Counted from the stretch's first letter, positions 31,253 through 38,822 are shown. The stretch: 43,758 nucleotides of DNA from Candidatus Goldiibacteriota bacterium (GCA_016937715.1 JAFGWA010000116.1:1-43758); one strand, 5' to 3'. Numbers and translations: made by a program. The notes: a model not told the origin generated them from the sequence alone.

Positions 31253-32370
31253 TGAACAATACAGGGTGGTTTGCCGCGCGGTACAATATTTCTGCGGGTA
31301 ATATGGCGGAAGCCAAAGAACGCGCTTTTGATATCTGCGTGGAGCAGACTGTTGAATTTCCGTATGACCTGATAAAGAAAAAAAGCATCAGGGAAAACAT
31401 TGTCGGAAAAATAAGTTCGTTAAGTGAGATTAAGAAAGGTCTTTATAATGCGGAAATTTTATTTCCGTCTGCCGCGGCGGGTAATGAATTAACCCAGTTA
31501 TTCAATGTCCTGTTCGGCAATATCAGTATAAAGCCCGGAATCAAACTTGAAAAGTTTGAACTTACAGGTGCCATGTTAAAAACTTTTACCGGCCCGCGCT
31601 TCGGGGTTAAAGGGATAAAAAAAATAACCGGCAATAAAAAACGCCCGCTTGTATGTTCCGCTTTAAAGCCAATGGGAACAAGTGTTAAAGAACTGGCGGA
31701 ACTTGCATATAAATTTGCGCTTGGCGGAATAGACATAATAAAAGACGACCATGGCCTTGCTGACCAGAAATTTTCACCTTTTAATGAAAGGGTAAAAAGG
31801 TGTACGGAGGCGGTAAGAAAAGCAAACAGGCAGACCGGATACAATACGGTATATATGCCAAATGTTACGGGGGACGGGACAGAGACTTTAAAGAGGGCAA
31901 AGTTTGCGGCAAAGTACGGCGCGGGAGCGGTTATAATTTCAGGGGCGCTTTCAGGTTTTGCTTCCATTCTTGAAGTATCGCGTGATAATAAAGTAAACGT
32001 ACCTGTTTTTTTTCACCCTGCTTTTGCCGGCAGTTTCACTTCCTGCGGGAATTCCGGAATAAGCCATTACGCGCTGTATGGGCAGCTTACAAGGCTGTCA
32101 GGCGCGGATGCCGCTATCTTTCCAAGTTACGGCGGACGGTTTTCTTTTTCAAAAGAGGAATGCAGAAGCATTGTTAATGGCTGTACTGATAAATTCGGGA
32201 ATGCAAAGTCCATCATGCCGGCGCCGGGCGGCGGTATGACGGTTGAACGCGCGGCAGAACTTAAGCAATTCTACGGCAATGATGCCGTATTTCTTATCGG
32301 CGGGGGATTGTTCAGGCATAGTGACGATATTACCAAAAGCGTAAGGGATTTTATTGCCTGTCTAGAGTAG
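31252..32370 (+). CDS. Form IV RuBisCO-like protein (RLP)
   Basis: A 372-residue RuBisCO large-subunit homologue, shorter than true RuBisCO (about 450-475). The N-terminal domain (about 1-120) precedes a TIM barrel. By hand comparison, SALKPMG keeps the Lys175 equivalent (Lys139) but loses Lys177. GGIDIIKDDH keeps the carbamylated Lys201 and Asp203 equivalents (Lys164, Asp166), with Glu204 replaced by His167. HPAFAG (255-260) replaces the HIHRAMH segment, and the loop-6 Lys334 position falls at or near Arg296 in SYGGRF. CO2 fixation is therefore unlikely. Known form IV proteins are DK-MTP-1-P enolases (MtnW) or enzymes of apionate breakdown (OiaC, OiaX). Context favours a sugar-acid reaction; function unproven. 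It overlaps gdx by one base. Confidence 0.85.
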   Translation: MNNTGWFAARYNISAGNMAEAKERAFDICVEQTVEFPYDLIKKKSIRENIVGKISSLSEIKKGLYNAEILFPSAAAGNELTQLFNVLFGNISIKPGIKLEKFELTGAMLKTFTGPRFGVKGIKKITGNKKRPLVCSALKPMGTSVKELAELAYKFALGGIDIIKDDHGLADQKFSPFNERVKRCTEAVRKANRQTGYNTVYMPNVTGDGTETLKRAKFAAKYGAGAVIISGALSGFASILEVSRDNKVNVPVFFHPAFAGSFTSCGNSGISHYALYGQLTRLSGADAAIFPSYGGRFSFSKEECRSIVNGCTDKFGNAKSIMPAPGGGMTVERAAELKQFYGNDAVFLIGGGLFRHSDDITKSVRDFIACLE

Positions 32371-32384
32371 TTTTGTCGGGGGAT

Positions 32385-32400
32385 ATGACCGGGTGGTCAT
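32385..32400. promoter_or_regulatory. TetR operator, site 1
   Basis: ATGACC-GGGT-GGTCAT is a palindrome with the same TGACC/GGTCA half-sites as the second operator. It lies 15 bp after the RLP stop and just upstream of the TetR promoter. Confidence 0.7.
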
Positions 32401-32407
32401 TTCGTTA

Positions 32408-32436
32408 TTGACTTTTTAATTAAAATCTTGTATATA
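32408..32436 (+). promoter_or_regulatory. Promoter of the TetR/ABC operon
   Basis: TTGACT (32408-32413), 17 bp and TATATA (32431-32436) lie between the two operators, so a bound repressor would be expected to block it. Confidence 0.55.
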
Positions 32437-32442
32437 TCATTT

Positions 32443-32460
32443 AATGACCATGTGGTCATT
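32443..32460. promoter_or_regulatory. TetR operator, site 2
   Basis: AATGACCA-TG-TGGTCATT is a perfect 18-bp palindrome immediately before the ribosome site of the TetR gene. It resembles the TGACCA-N2-TGGTCA sites of TetR-family repressors. Confidence 0.78.
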
Positions 32461-32470
32461 GGAGGATTGA

Positions 32471-33118
32471 TTGCCAAAGATACAGGAAAAGCACTTATTT
32501 AAAAGGTTAAGCCCGGACAAACAGGAACGTATAATGCATGCCTGTATAGACGAGTTCGCCAAAGCCGGCTATACCAATGCTTCCACCAATAAAATGGCAA
32601 AGGCGGCGGGAATTTCAAAAGGCAGCCTTTTTAAGTACTTTTCCAGCAAGAAAGAGTTATATGTTGAAGTTATAGACCACATTCTGGAGGATTTTTTTGG
32701 GTATGTACAGTCCAAGGATTACTATCTGGAAGAGAAAGACATTCTTGAAAGGCTGAAACTGGTAACCAAAGAGACATATTCTTTTTTCAGGAAGAAGACA
32801 AGCCTGTTTAAGGTGCTTATGCGGGTTAAAACCGAGGGCGGAATGAATGTTATGGAATATTTGAAAGAGCGCTGGGAGCCGAAGGTCGCGTTTTTTTACG
32901 GCAGGTTTTTTTCAGGCGTTGATTTTTCAAAACTGGCTTTATCACAGGAAGAATTTATCAGGCTCTGGAACTGGATAGATTACGCGATAGATTCGGAAGT
33001 GCTTTCGGATTTAGGCGGTGAATTTACAATGGATGACATAGAAGCTGCCTACGAAAACAGGCTTGGGCTTATTTACAGGGTTTTTAAAGACGGAATATAT
33101 AAAAAGGAGAAAAAATAA
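32471..33118 (+). CDS. TetR/AcrR family transcriptional repressor
   Basis: A 215-residue regulator starting at TTG, with GGAGG (32461-32465) 5 bp upstream. The N-terminal helix-turn-helix is clear: ACIDEFAKAGYTNASTNKMA followed by KAAGISKGSLFKYFSSKKEL, ending near residue 60. The rest is a helical ligand-binding domain with many aromatic residues, often seen in regulators sensing hydrophobic compounds. Two palindromes flank its promoter, so it probably represses itself and the downstream transport genes. The next gene overlaps its stop by one base. The inducer is unknown; a lipid, bile-like or drug molecule would fit the operon, as inference. Confidence 0.9.
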   Translation: MPKIQEKHLFKRLSPDKQERIMHACIDEFAKAGYTNASTNKMAKAAGISKGSLFKYFSSKKELYVEVIDHILEDFFGYVQSKDYYLEEKDILERLKLVTKETYSFFRKKTSLFKVLMRVKTEGGMNVMEYLKERWEPKVAFFYGRFFSGVDFSKLALSQEEFIRLWNWIDYAIDSEVLSDLGGEFTMDDIEAAYENRLGLIYRVFKDGIYKKEKK

Positions 33119-34350
33119 TGTTTTTCTTTCTTAAACTTGCTTATGGAAATATTACCAAGAATATCAGAAATTCGCTTACTATTATTATTGCGGTTTTTAT
33201 CAGCGTGTTTTTTATGGAATTTACAATCGGGTATATGGATGGTTTTAAGATGAAGCTTTTAAAAGAGGGGCTTGATCTGGTGGGCCATGTAAAAGTGTAT
33301 AACAAAATGTATAAAGAGAATCTTGATTTTTCGCCTGTGGAATACAATATTCCGATTAACGACGGGATAATGGAAAAAATAAAAACCATCCCGGGGTTTA
33401 AGGATGTAAGGGCGGAAATAAATTTTGGAGTGCTTGCAAGCACCGGCGATTTAAGCCAGGAAACGCTGGTTAAGGCAATTGACCTTTCGCGTAGGGATGA
33501 AGTTTACGCCCCGAGGGTAAAAAATATCAGGCAGGGCAGGTATCCTTCTGCGGAAAATGAAATAGCTATCGGTTATAAAATGGCGCAGATATTAAAAGTT
33601 AAAGAAGGGGATTCTCTGGTGCTGTTTGGGCTGGACAGTTACGGCGGCATGAACGCGGTAGAAGGCGTGATTACCGGAATATTCAACAATTTTAATCCGC
33701 CGGAAGATGAAAAACTTGTATTGTGCTCGCTTGAACTGGCGCAGAGATTTCTTGGCATAGAAGGCACGGCAACGGAGCTGTTTGTTAATTTAAATGATTC
33801 GCTTACCGCCAAAGACGCGGCAAAAGCGCTAAGGGAAAAATTACCGCCTGAATACACGGTGAATTCATGGGAGGACGAGCAGCCTATGCTTGTATATGCT
33901 TTTCAGTCCATGGATGTGGCGACGTTTATTATATGCGCCATTATTCTTGTGGCCGCGGCTTTCGGCATAGTTAATTCTTTCCTTATGAATATAATGGGAA
34001 GGATGCCGGAATTCGGCGTACTGCGCGCCATGGGCGTGTCCAGGCTGCAGCTTGTACTTATGATTTTATCGGAATCTTTCGCGCTTGGCCTTATAGGGAC
34101 GGCGGCGGGCATGCTGCCCTCTGTCGCGATTGTGGCTTATTTTCAGAAGCACCCCATCAATTATGAAAAAATGGGGGATATGATGGAAAGTATGGGAGGG
34201 ATAGACGCGATGATAGGAACGGCGCTTACATTTGAATCGGCAGCCGCTGTTTTTGTGACCGGTGTGCTTATATCTGTGGCAGCTTCGCTGTATCCGGCTT
34301 TATCGGCAGCGCGCAGAAAACCTGTAGAGATACTGAGGGTGCTTGAATGA
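33118..34350 (+). CDS. ABC transporter permease, FtsX/MacB (LolC/E-like) type, 1
   Basis: A 410-residue inner-membrane protein. The topology fits the type VII (MacB/LolCE) permease: one N-terminal transmembrane helix (about 18-40, LTIIIAVFISVFFMEFTIGY) and a large periplasmic domain (about 45-255). Three C-terminal helices follow (about 262-285, 305-330, 375-398), with EFGVLRAMGVSRLQL between, the usual cytoplasmic loop contacting the ATPase. It ends SAARRKPVEILRVLE, a conserved tail. It overlaps tetR by 1 bp and the next permease by 4 bp. Relatives use mechanotransmission to extract lipoproteins or drive efflux; here a paired second permease implies a heterodimer like LolCE. Confidence 0.85.
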   Translation: MFFFLKLAYGNITKNIRNSLTIIIAVFISVFFMEFTIGYMDGFKMKLLKEGLDLVGHVKVYNKMYKENLDFSPVEYNIPINDGIMEKIKTIPGFKDVRAEINFGVLASTGDLSQETLVKAIDLSRRDEVYAPRVKNIRQGRYPSAENEIAIGYKMAQILKVKEGDSLVLFGLDSYGGMNAVEGVITGIFNNFNPPEDEKLVLCSLELAQRFLGIEGTATELFVNLNDSLTAKDAAKALREKLPPEYTVNSWEDEQPMLVYAFQSMDVATFIICAIILVAAAFGIVNSFLMNIMGRMPEFGVLRAMGVSRLQLVLMILSESFALGLIGTAAGMLPSVAIVAYFQKHPINYEKMGDMMESMGGIDAMIGTALTFESAAAVFVTGVLISVAASLYPALSAARRKPVEILRVLE

Positions 34351-35588
34351 ACAAAAAAACTTTAAAGATGGCATTTTTTAACGTTATTAAACACAAAAGG
34401 CGCACGTTTTTCAATGCGATGACTTTTTCCGTAAATATGATCGCGCTTATATTTGTCTTAGGGCTGGTCCGCGGGCAGTATAACATGATGATAGACAAGA
34501 CAATAGATTTACAGGTGGGCCATTTGAAAATATATAAAGAAGGTTATATTGAAGACAAAAAGCGCATGCCGCTTGATATAGCCATAAGCAACCCCGATGA
34601 AGTTATAGAAGATATTATTAAGGTGGGCAGGGTTAAAGGTGCTGCCAAGCATATAGTAAGCAACGGTACGCTTAGCAGCGGCAGCAAGAAAACGGGTATG
34701 ATGTTTATGGGAATAGATTATGAAAGTGAAAAGAAAGTGACAAGCGCTTACGATAAAGTGTCAGGTACGGCGCTGGGTAATAATGCAGGAATATATATAG
34801 GAAAGAAACTGTCACAGCTGATGCAGGTTGAACCCGGCGGCACCATGATGATTTACGCCAGGACAAAGGATAATTCAAATAACCTGGTGGACGCGGAAGT
34901 TAAGGGCATATATTCCGCCGGTTTTGAGTATATGGAAAAAAATGTTGCGGTTGTGCCTTTTGATTTCGCTTCGGATTATTTGAACATGAACGGCGCGGCG
35001 ACGGAAATTAAAATCGCCCTTGAAAATAAAAAGTACACGGCGCAGGCTAAAAAAGAGATACAGGAAATACTCCGGAATAAGTATCCTTCGCTTATCGTGC
35101 GCGACTGGGCGGAAGAAGCTCCGGAAATAATTTTTGCCATCCAGCAGGACTTGGTTGTTTATTCGATTATTTTTGCAATTCTGATATTCTTATCTTTTTT
35201 TATAATTGTAAACACGCTTACCATAAGCGTGTTTGAACGCACGGCGGAAATAGGGACATTAAGGGCTATTGGAATGCAGAAAAAAGAGATAAAAAATATG
35301 TTTCTTGTGGAAGGGCTGATACTTGGCATGATTGGCGTAATAGTGGGAGGATTGCTTGTACTTCCTCTGGTATATCAGATGAATGTGACAGGAATAGATA
35401 TGAGCGGTAAAGGAATGGAAGAATTGTCCATGCCTTTTGACCCTGTGATGAAGGCGATAAGCGAGCCGTTTGACTGGCTTATATCGGGATTGATATGCAT
35501 TATTTCGGCGGCTTTCGGGGCGTGGTTTCCCGCTTCGCGCGCCGCAAAGACGGATATAATACACGCGTTAAAAAGAGGCGTTAAGTAA
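34347..35588 (+). CDS. ABC transporter permease, FtsX/MacB (LolC/E-like) type, 2
   Basis: A 413-residue partner of the preceding permease with the same plan: helix at about 20-42, periplasmic domain to about 265, then helices near 270-297, 316-345 and 380-405. The cytoplasmic motif AEIGTLRAIGMQKKEIKNMF and the tail SRAAKTDIIHALKRGVK are as in MacB/LolE proteins. ATGA overlap with the upstream gene suggests equal expression of both subunits. The two are clearly diverged from each other, so a functional heterodimer is more likely than a recent duplication. The ATPase gene lies three genes downstream in the same operon. Confidence 0.85.
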   Translation: MNKKTLKMAFFNVIKHKRRTFFNAMTFSVNMIALIFVLGLVRGQYNMMIDKTIDLQVGHLKIYKEGYIEDKKRMPLDIAISNPDEVIEDIIKVGRVKGAAKHIVSNGTLSSGSKKTGMMFMGIDYESEKKVTSAYDKVSGTALGNNAGIYIGKKLSQLMQVEPGGTMMIYARTKDNSNNLVDAEVKGIYSAGFEYMEKNVAVVPFDFASDYLNMNGAATEIKIALENKKYTAQAKKEIQEILRNKYPSLIVRDWAEEAPEIIFAIQQDLVVYSIIFAILIFLSFFIIVNTLTISVFERTAEIGTLRAIGMQKKEIKNMFLVEGLILGMIGVIVGGLLVLPLVYQMNVTGIDMSGKGMEELSMPFDPVMKAISEPFDWLISGLICIISAAFGAWFPASRAAKTDIIHALKRGVK

Positions 35589-35625
35589 GCGCGGGTTTAA
35601 TGAAAAAACTATAATGGAGGACTTT

Positions 35626-36360
35626 ATGAAAAAATTACTGTTTGTCATGGCAGTGCTGCTTGCGGCATCCGGGCTTTTTGCCGCTGACGCGAAATATTCA
35701 AAAGAGCTTGCAAAAGAACTTTTAAAATCCACGGATGACTCTTTGTATCCAAAGATTTTTAAATCGGTAATGAGTATGAAGACTATAAGGCCGGGCAGGA
35801 AAGCTTTGTCCTACACGTATCTTATCCACTCCAAAGGCACGGATAAAGCGCTTATGGAAATTACGGCGCCTGCAAGGGATAAAGGAAAAAAGATACTTAT
35901 GACAGGCGATAATTTATGGATGTATGTGCCGGCTGTGTCCAGGCCTGTGCGCTTGAGCAAAAAGGATTCTTTTATGGGCAGCTCTTTCAGTAATGAAGAC
36001 CTTATGAATTCCACGATGGCGGATGACTATGAACCGGTTATAAAGGATAACAAAGGCGATTTATACCTGCTTGAACTTACGGCAAAAAGGCCGGATGTGG
36101 CTTACGCAAGAATTGAAATCTGGGTAAACAGGGCGCTTATGGTGCCGACCGAGGCTTCTTATTTCGGTATGTCCGGCAAACTTATGAAAAAAATGACTTT
36201 TGACAAAGTGGGGGAAATGGCGGGATTAAAAAGGCCGCTTCACATGAAAATGGAAGATGTCCTTGAGAGGGGAGCTTATACGGAAGTGGATTTTATATCC
36301 ATGGAAGAATTAAAGTCGCTGCCTGATTACAAGTTTGACCAGACACAGATGGCAAAATAA
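35626..36360 (+). CDS. LolA-like outer-membrane lipoprotein-sorting protein
   Basis: The start at 35626 follows GGAGG (35616-35620) by 5 bp. The 244-residue product has a signal peptide ending GLFA and an open beta-barrel pattern typical of LolA-like periplasmic carriers: SMKTIRPGRKALSYTYLIHS, GKKILMTGDNLWMYVPAVSR, SFSNEDLMNSTMADDY and IEIWVNRALMVPTEASYFG. Such proteins are often annotated outer membrane lipoprotein-sorting protein and occur beside MacB- or RND-type pumps. It probably shuttles a lipid or lipoprotein from the two permeases across the periplasm to the barrel encoded next. This differs from LolA proper, usually encoded elsewhere; cargo unknown. Confidence 0.8.
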   Translation: MKKLLFVMAVLLAASGLFAADAKYSKELAKELLKSTDDSLYPKIFKSVMSMKTIRPGRKALSYTYLIHSKGTDKALMEITAPARDKGKKILMTGDNLWMYVPAVSRPVRLSKKDSFMGSSFSNEDLMNSTMADDYEPVIKDNKGDLYLLELTAKRPDVAYARIEIWVNRALMVPTEASYFGMSGKLMKKMTFDKVGEMAGLKRPLHMKMEDVLERGAYTEVDFISMEELKSLPDYKFDQTQMAK

Positions 36361-36411
36361 AAAACATTATTTATTCAGGATATTTAAGAGGTTAATATTT
36401 TGGAGGTAACA

Positions 36412-37566
36412 ATGAAAAGGTTTCTATTTTTATTAGCGGTTTTAATACCTGCAGCGGGTGTAAACGCGGCTGATTTTGACATGTCTTTGGAACTGGAAAG
36501 TTCCTATTTAAGGGGTTATTACAGGCAGGCTTTAATAAGCGGGCCTTATGTAATCCCGCAGACGCCTGTATCTGCTGTTGAACAGAAAGCGGAGCTGACC
36601 CTTACAAAAGAACTTGATGATGTAAAATTGAATTTTAACGGCGAGATGAAGTTAAATGAAAACAGTGTAAGCACAGCTGTTAATTACGCGTACGCGGGCC
36701 TGTCAAACGGGCCGTTTACCGCGTCATTTGGAAAACAGCGGGTAAGATGGGGCACAGGGTATATGTGGAATCCTTCCGATGTCCTGCAGCTACCTAAAAA
36801 CGCGCTTGATCCTGAAGGTACGGTGGAAGGCACTTACAGCGCAAGGCTTGAATACTCCGGTGAATTCTTTACGCCGTCGGTAATTGTATCGGCAGTGTCT
36901 GCCGATGATGAAGGGGCGCTTGAAAACAGCATATCATATGCCTTTCAGCTGTATAAACTTGTGGGTACTGCCGATATCTTTATAAACGGCGCGTACCTGA
37001 ATGATTATGTTGAAAGCGTTGGTGCTGCAATATCCTGGGACGCGGATATTTTTGTAGTTAATCTGGAAGGCGCGGCAATAAGATATTTGTCAAACGCGCC
37101 TAATGTGATGCATGTTTTAAAACCGCGTGACACCGGTAAGTTCAAGCTGGGCATAACAGCCGGGCTTTCAAAAAGGCTCTCTGATTCATTTTTTATCTCC
37201 GTGGAGTATTATTATAACGGCTGGGGATTGAACAACGCGGATTATGCCGAAGCTGCCGCGGAGGTTTTGGATAGTGATTCATATATGGGAATTTCCCGCG
37301 GGCTTATGGCGTGGCCAAAACGCAATTACGCGGGGGCAAGTTTAAGTTATACCTGGCTTGATACAATTACTTTAACAGCCGCCGGTATTTACGGCGCGGA
37401 TGACGGCGCGGTTTACGCGTTTCCGGCGTTAACGTGGAATCCATCTGAAAATTACGGTTTTACCGCGGAACTTTTATACAATTTCTGCGATTCAAGAAGC
37501 GCGCAGGGAGTGCTGTTAAATCCGGTGCGGTCGGTTTTAAATCTGAAGTTTAATGCATACTTCTAA
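36412..37566 (+). CDS. Outer-membrane beta-barrel protein of the ABC/LolA-like operon
   Basis: The start at 36412 has GGAGG (36402-36406) 5 bp upstream; the TTG at 36400 would place the Shine-Dalgarno inside the gene. The 384-residue product has a signal peptide ending NAA and then repeated amphipathic strands, ending FNAYF with the terminal Phe. ASFGKQRVRWGTGYMWNPSD near residue 110 resembles the conserved strand-turn of DUF1302/alginate-export-like barrels. Within this operon it is the natural outer-membrane end point or channel for material carried by the LolA-like protein. The ATPase gene starts 11 bp after its stop. Specific family not certain. Confidence 0.7.
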   Translation: MKRFLFLLAVLIPAAGVNAADFDMSLELESSYLRGYYRQALISGPYVIPQTPVSAVEQKAELTLTKELDDVKLNFNGEMKLNENSVSTAVNYAYAGLSNGPFTASFGKQRVRWGTGYMWNPSDVLQLPKNALDPEGTVEGTYSARLEYSGEFFTPSVIVSAVSADDEGALENSISYAFQLYKLVGTADIFINGAYLNDYVESVGAAISWDADIFVVNLEGAAIRYLSNAPNVMHVLKPRDTGKFKLGITAGLSKRLSDSFFISVEYYYNGWGLNNADYAEAAAEVLDSDSYMGISRGLMAWPKRNYAGASLSYTWLDTITLTAAGIYGADDGAVYAFPALTWNPSENYGFTAELLYNFCDSRSAQGVLLNPVRSVLNLKFNAYF

Positions 37567-37577
37567 GAGGTGAAAAA

Positions 37578-38267
37578 ATGGGAAATATAATTGAAATTAA
37601 AGATGCAAAGAAAGATTATCAGCTGGGAAAGACGACTGTGTCCGCGTTAAAAGGCGTTAACCTTAACGTTAAAGAGGGAGAGTTTATGTCTATTGTGGGG
37701 CCGTCAGGTTCGGGCAAGACAACCCTTTTAAATCTTATAGGGTGCCTTGATTCGCCTACAAGCGGGCTTGTAAAACTTTTTGGCGACCACGATGTTTCCA
37801 AACTTAGCGACAAACATGCAACAGAGTTAAGAAGGGACAGGATTGGTTTTATTTTTCAGACGTTTAACTTAATACCGGTGCTTAACGTATCGGAAAATAT
37901 TGAATTCCCGCTTATTATACAGGGAGTGAAAGCTGAAGAAAGAAAGAAAAGGGTAGCGGATATTATAGAAGATGTGGGTCTGCAGGAATTTGTGGGGCAT
38001 AAGCCCGACGAACTGTCCGGCGGGCAGCGCCAGCGTATAGCTGTCGCGCGCGCGCTTATAACAAACCCCAAACTTGTCCTTGCGGACGAACCTACGGCAA
38101 ACCTTGACAAGGAAAACGGCCTGAATATTCTTGCTATCATGAAGCACATGAACGAAGAACACGGCGTGACATTTGTATTTTCCACCCACGACCAGCGCGT
38201 CATGGAACACGCCAAAAGGGTGGTTGTCCTGGAAGACGGGGTTGTTACAAAGGACACTGTCTGTTAA
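37578..38267 (+). CDS. ABC transporter ATPase, MacB/LolD type
   Basis: A 229-residue cytoplasmic ATPase that should power the two permeases. Walker A GPSGSGKTT is at 41-49, the Q loop in GFIFQTFNLIPVLNV (about 92-106), the signature LSGGQRQR at 146-153, Walker B LVLADEPTANLD at about 166-177 and the switch His in STHDQRV near 200. The insertion and spacing match the LolD/MacB branch. It is the last gene of the operon headed by TetR. A family A palindrome with a T-run follows and may terminate transcription. Confidence 0.92.
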   Translation: MGNIIEIKDAKKDYQLGKTTVSALKGVNLNVKEGEFMSIVGPSGSGKTTLLNLIGCLDSPTSGLVKLFGDHDVSKLSDKHATELRRDRIGFIFQTFNLIPVLNVSENIEFPLIIQGVKAEERKKRVADIIEDVGLQEFVGHKPDELSGGQRQRIAVARALITNPKLVLADEPTANLDKENGLNILAIMKHMNEEHGVTFVFSTHDQRVMEHAKRVVVLEDGVVTKDTVC

Positions 38268-38285
38268 GCAGTTATTTGTTTTAAT

Positions 38286-38319
38286 AATGTAGAGGCGCAA
38301 TATATTGCGCCTCGTTTTT
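38286..38319 (+). terminator. Family A palindrome, probable terminator of the ABC operon
   Basis: A perfect 22-bp palindrome (38292-38313, half-site GAGGCGCAATA) is followed by G and T5. It has the same lead-in (AATGTA) as other family A units. It could stop transcription after the ATPase gene in the manner of the 28862 copy. Confidence 0.6.
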
Positions 38320-38335
38320 GTTTGATGTATTTGAA

Positions 38336-38395
38336 TTTGTAGGGATGGCTGCTTAAATGCGGGCGTTGCCATCGCATTTACGCTGTCCGGCTCTT
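38336..38395. repeat. Degenerate GTAGGGA...GCTGTCC repeat
   Basis: TTGTAGGGAtgGCTGC and CGCTGTCCGG bracket an internal 8-bp stem TAAATGCG/CGCATTTA. It appears to be a diverged, enlarged relative of the unit at 7361-7387. Confidence 0.45.
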
Positions 38396-38451
38396 TTTTA
38401 ATTTTGGGCATGTGTATTTTTTTAGGGGGCGGCAGTTGGTTGGGATTTGTA

Positions 38452-38490
38452 TTGGTAGACGCGGGTCTTTAGCCCGCGGCAGTTGATTTT
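38452..38490 (+). repeat. Family B REP-like palindrome
   Basis: A nearly exact copy of the unit at 20071 (GGTAGACGCGGGTCTTTAGC, then CCGCGGCAGTTGATTTT). It ends next to the 201-bp inverted-repeat element. Confidence 0.8.
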
Positions 38491-38492
38491 AT

Positions 38493-38693
38493 AAGGGTTA
38501 TGTATATTTTTTCAGTTCGCGCCGCAAATTGGTAATCTTGCAGGCAAACAAGCCTGAAATCGCGGGTTAGGTTAACGTCATTGGCGGCCGGGAACTAGCG
38601 GCATATACGAATCTGCCGGCGCTGCATTAAATCTGTATTGATGTATACACAGTTACTTTGCGCGGCGCTTCTGAAAAAACACACATAACCCTT
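38493..38693. mobile_element. 201-bp element with 23-bp terminal inverted repeats (MITE-like or structured RNA)
   Basis: The left end (38493-38515, starting AAGGGTTATGT and ending TTTTTTCAG) is the reverse complement of the right end (38671-38693) at 21 of 23 positions. Just inside, GCGCCGC and GCGGCGC extend the pairing. The interior has small hairpins (CAGGC/GCCTG; AGCGGCA/TGCCGGCGCT) and no open frame of note. T6 spans the right boundary. The shape fits a miniature inverted-repeat transposable element. A folded noncoding RNA with a terminator-like closing stem is the alternative. No clear target duplication is visible. Confidence 0.5.
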
Positions 38694-38822
38694 TTTTAAT
38701 AATTAGCGGCAACTTAACCTGTTCTATCGGGTTTTCTGTTTGTTTTTCTTGCTTACAGCCTTAAAATCATATAAAATAATAACATTATTGCTTGTTTTAT
38801 ATTACTTTACCTTTGGAGACGC

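Noticed and set aside
31252-32370. Genuine CO2-fixing RuBisCO
   Set aside because: The loop-6 Lys and the metal-site Glu are replaced and the protein is too short; form IV is the better reading.
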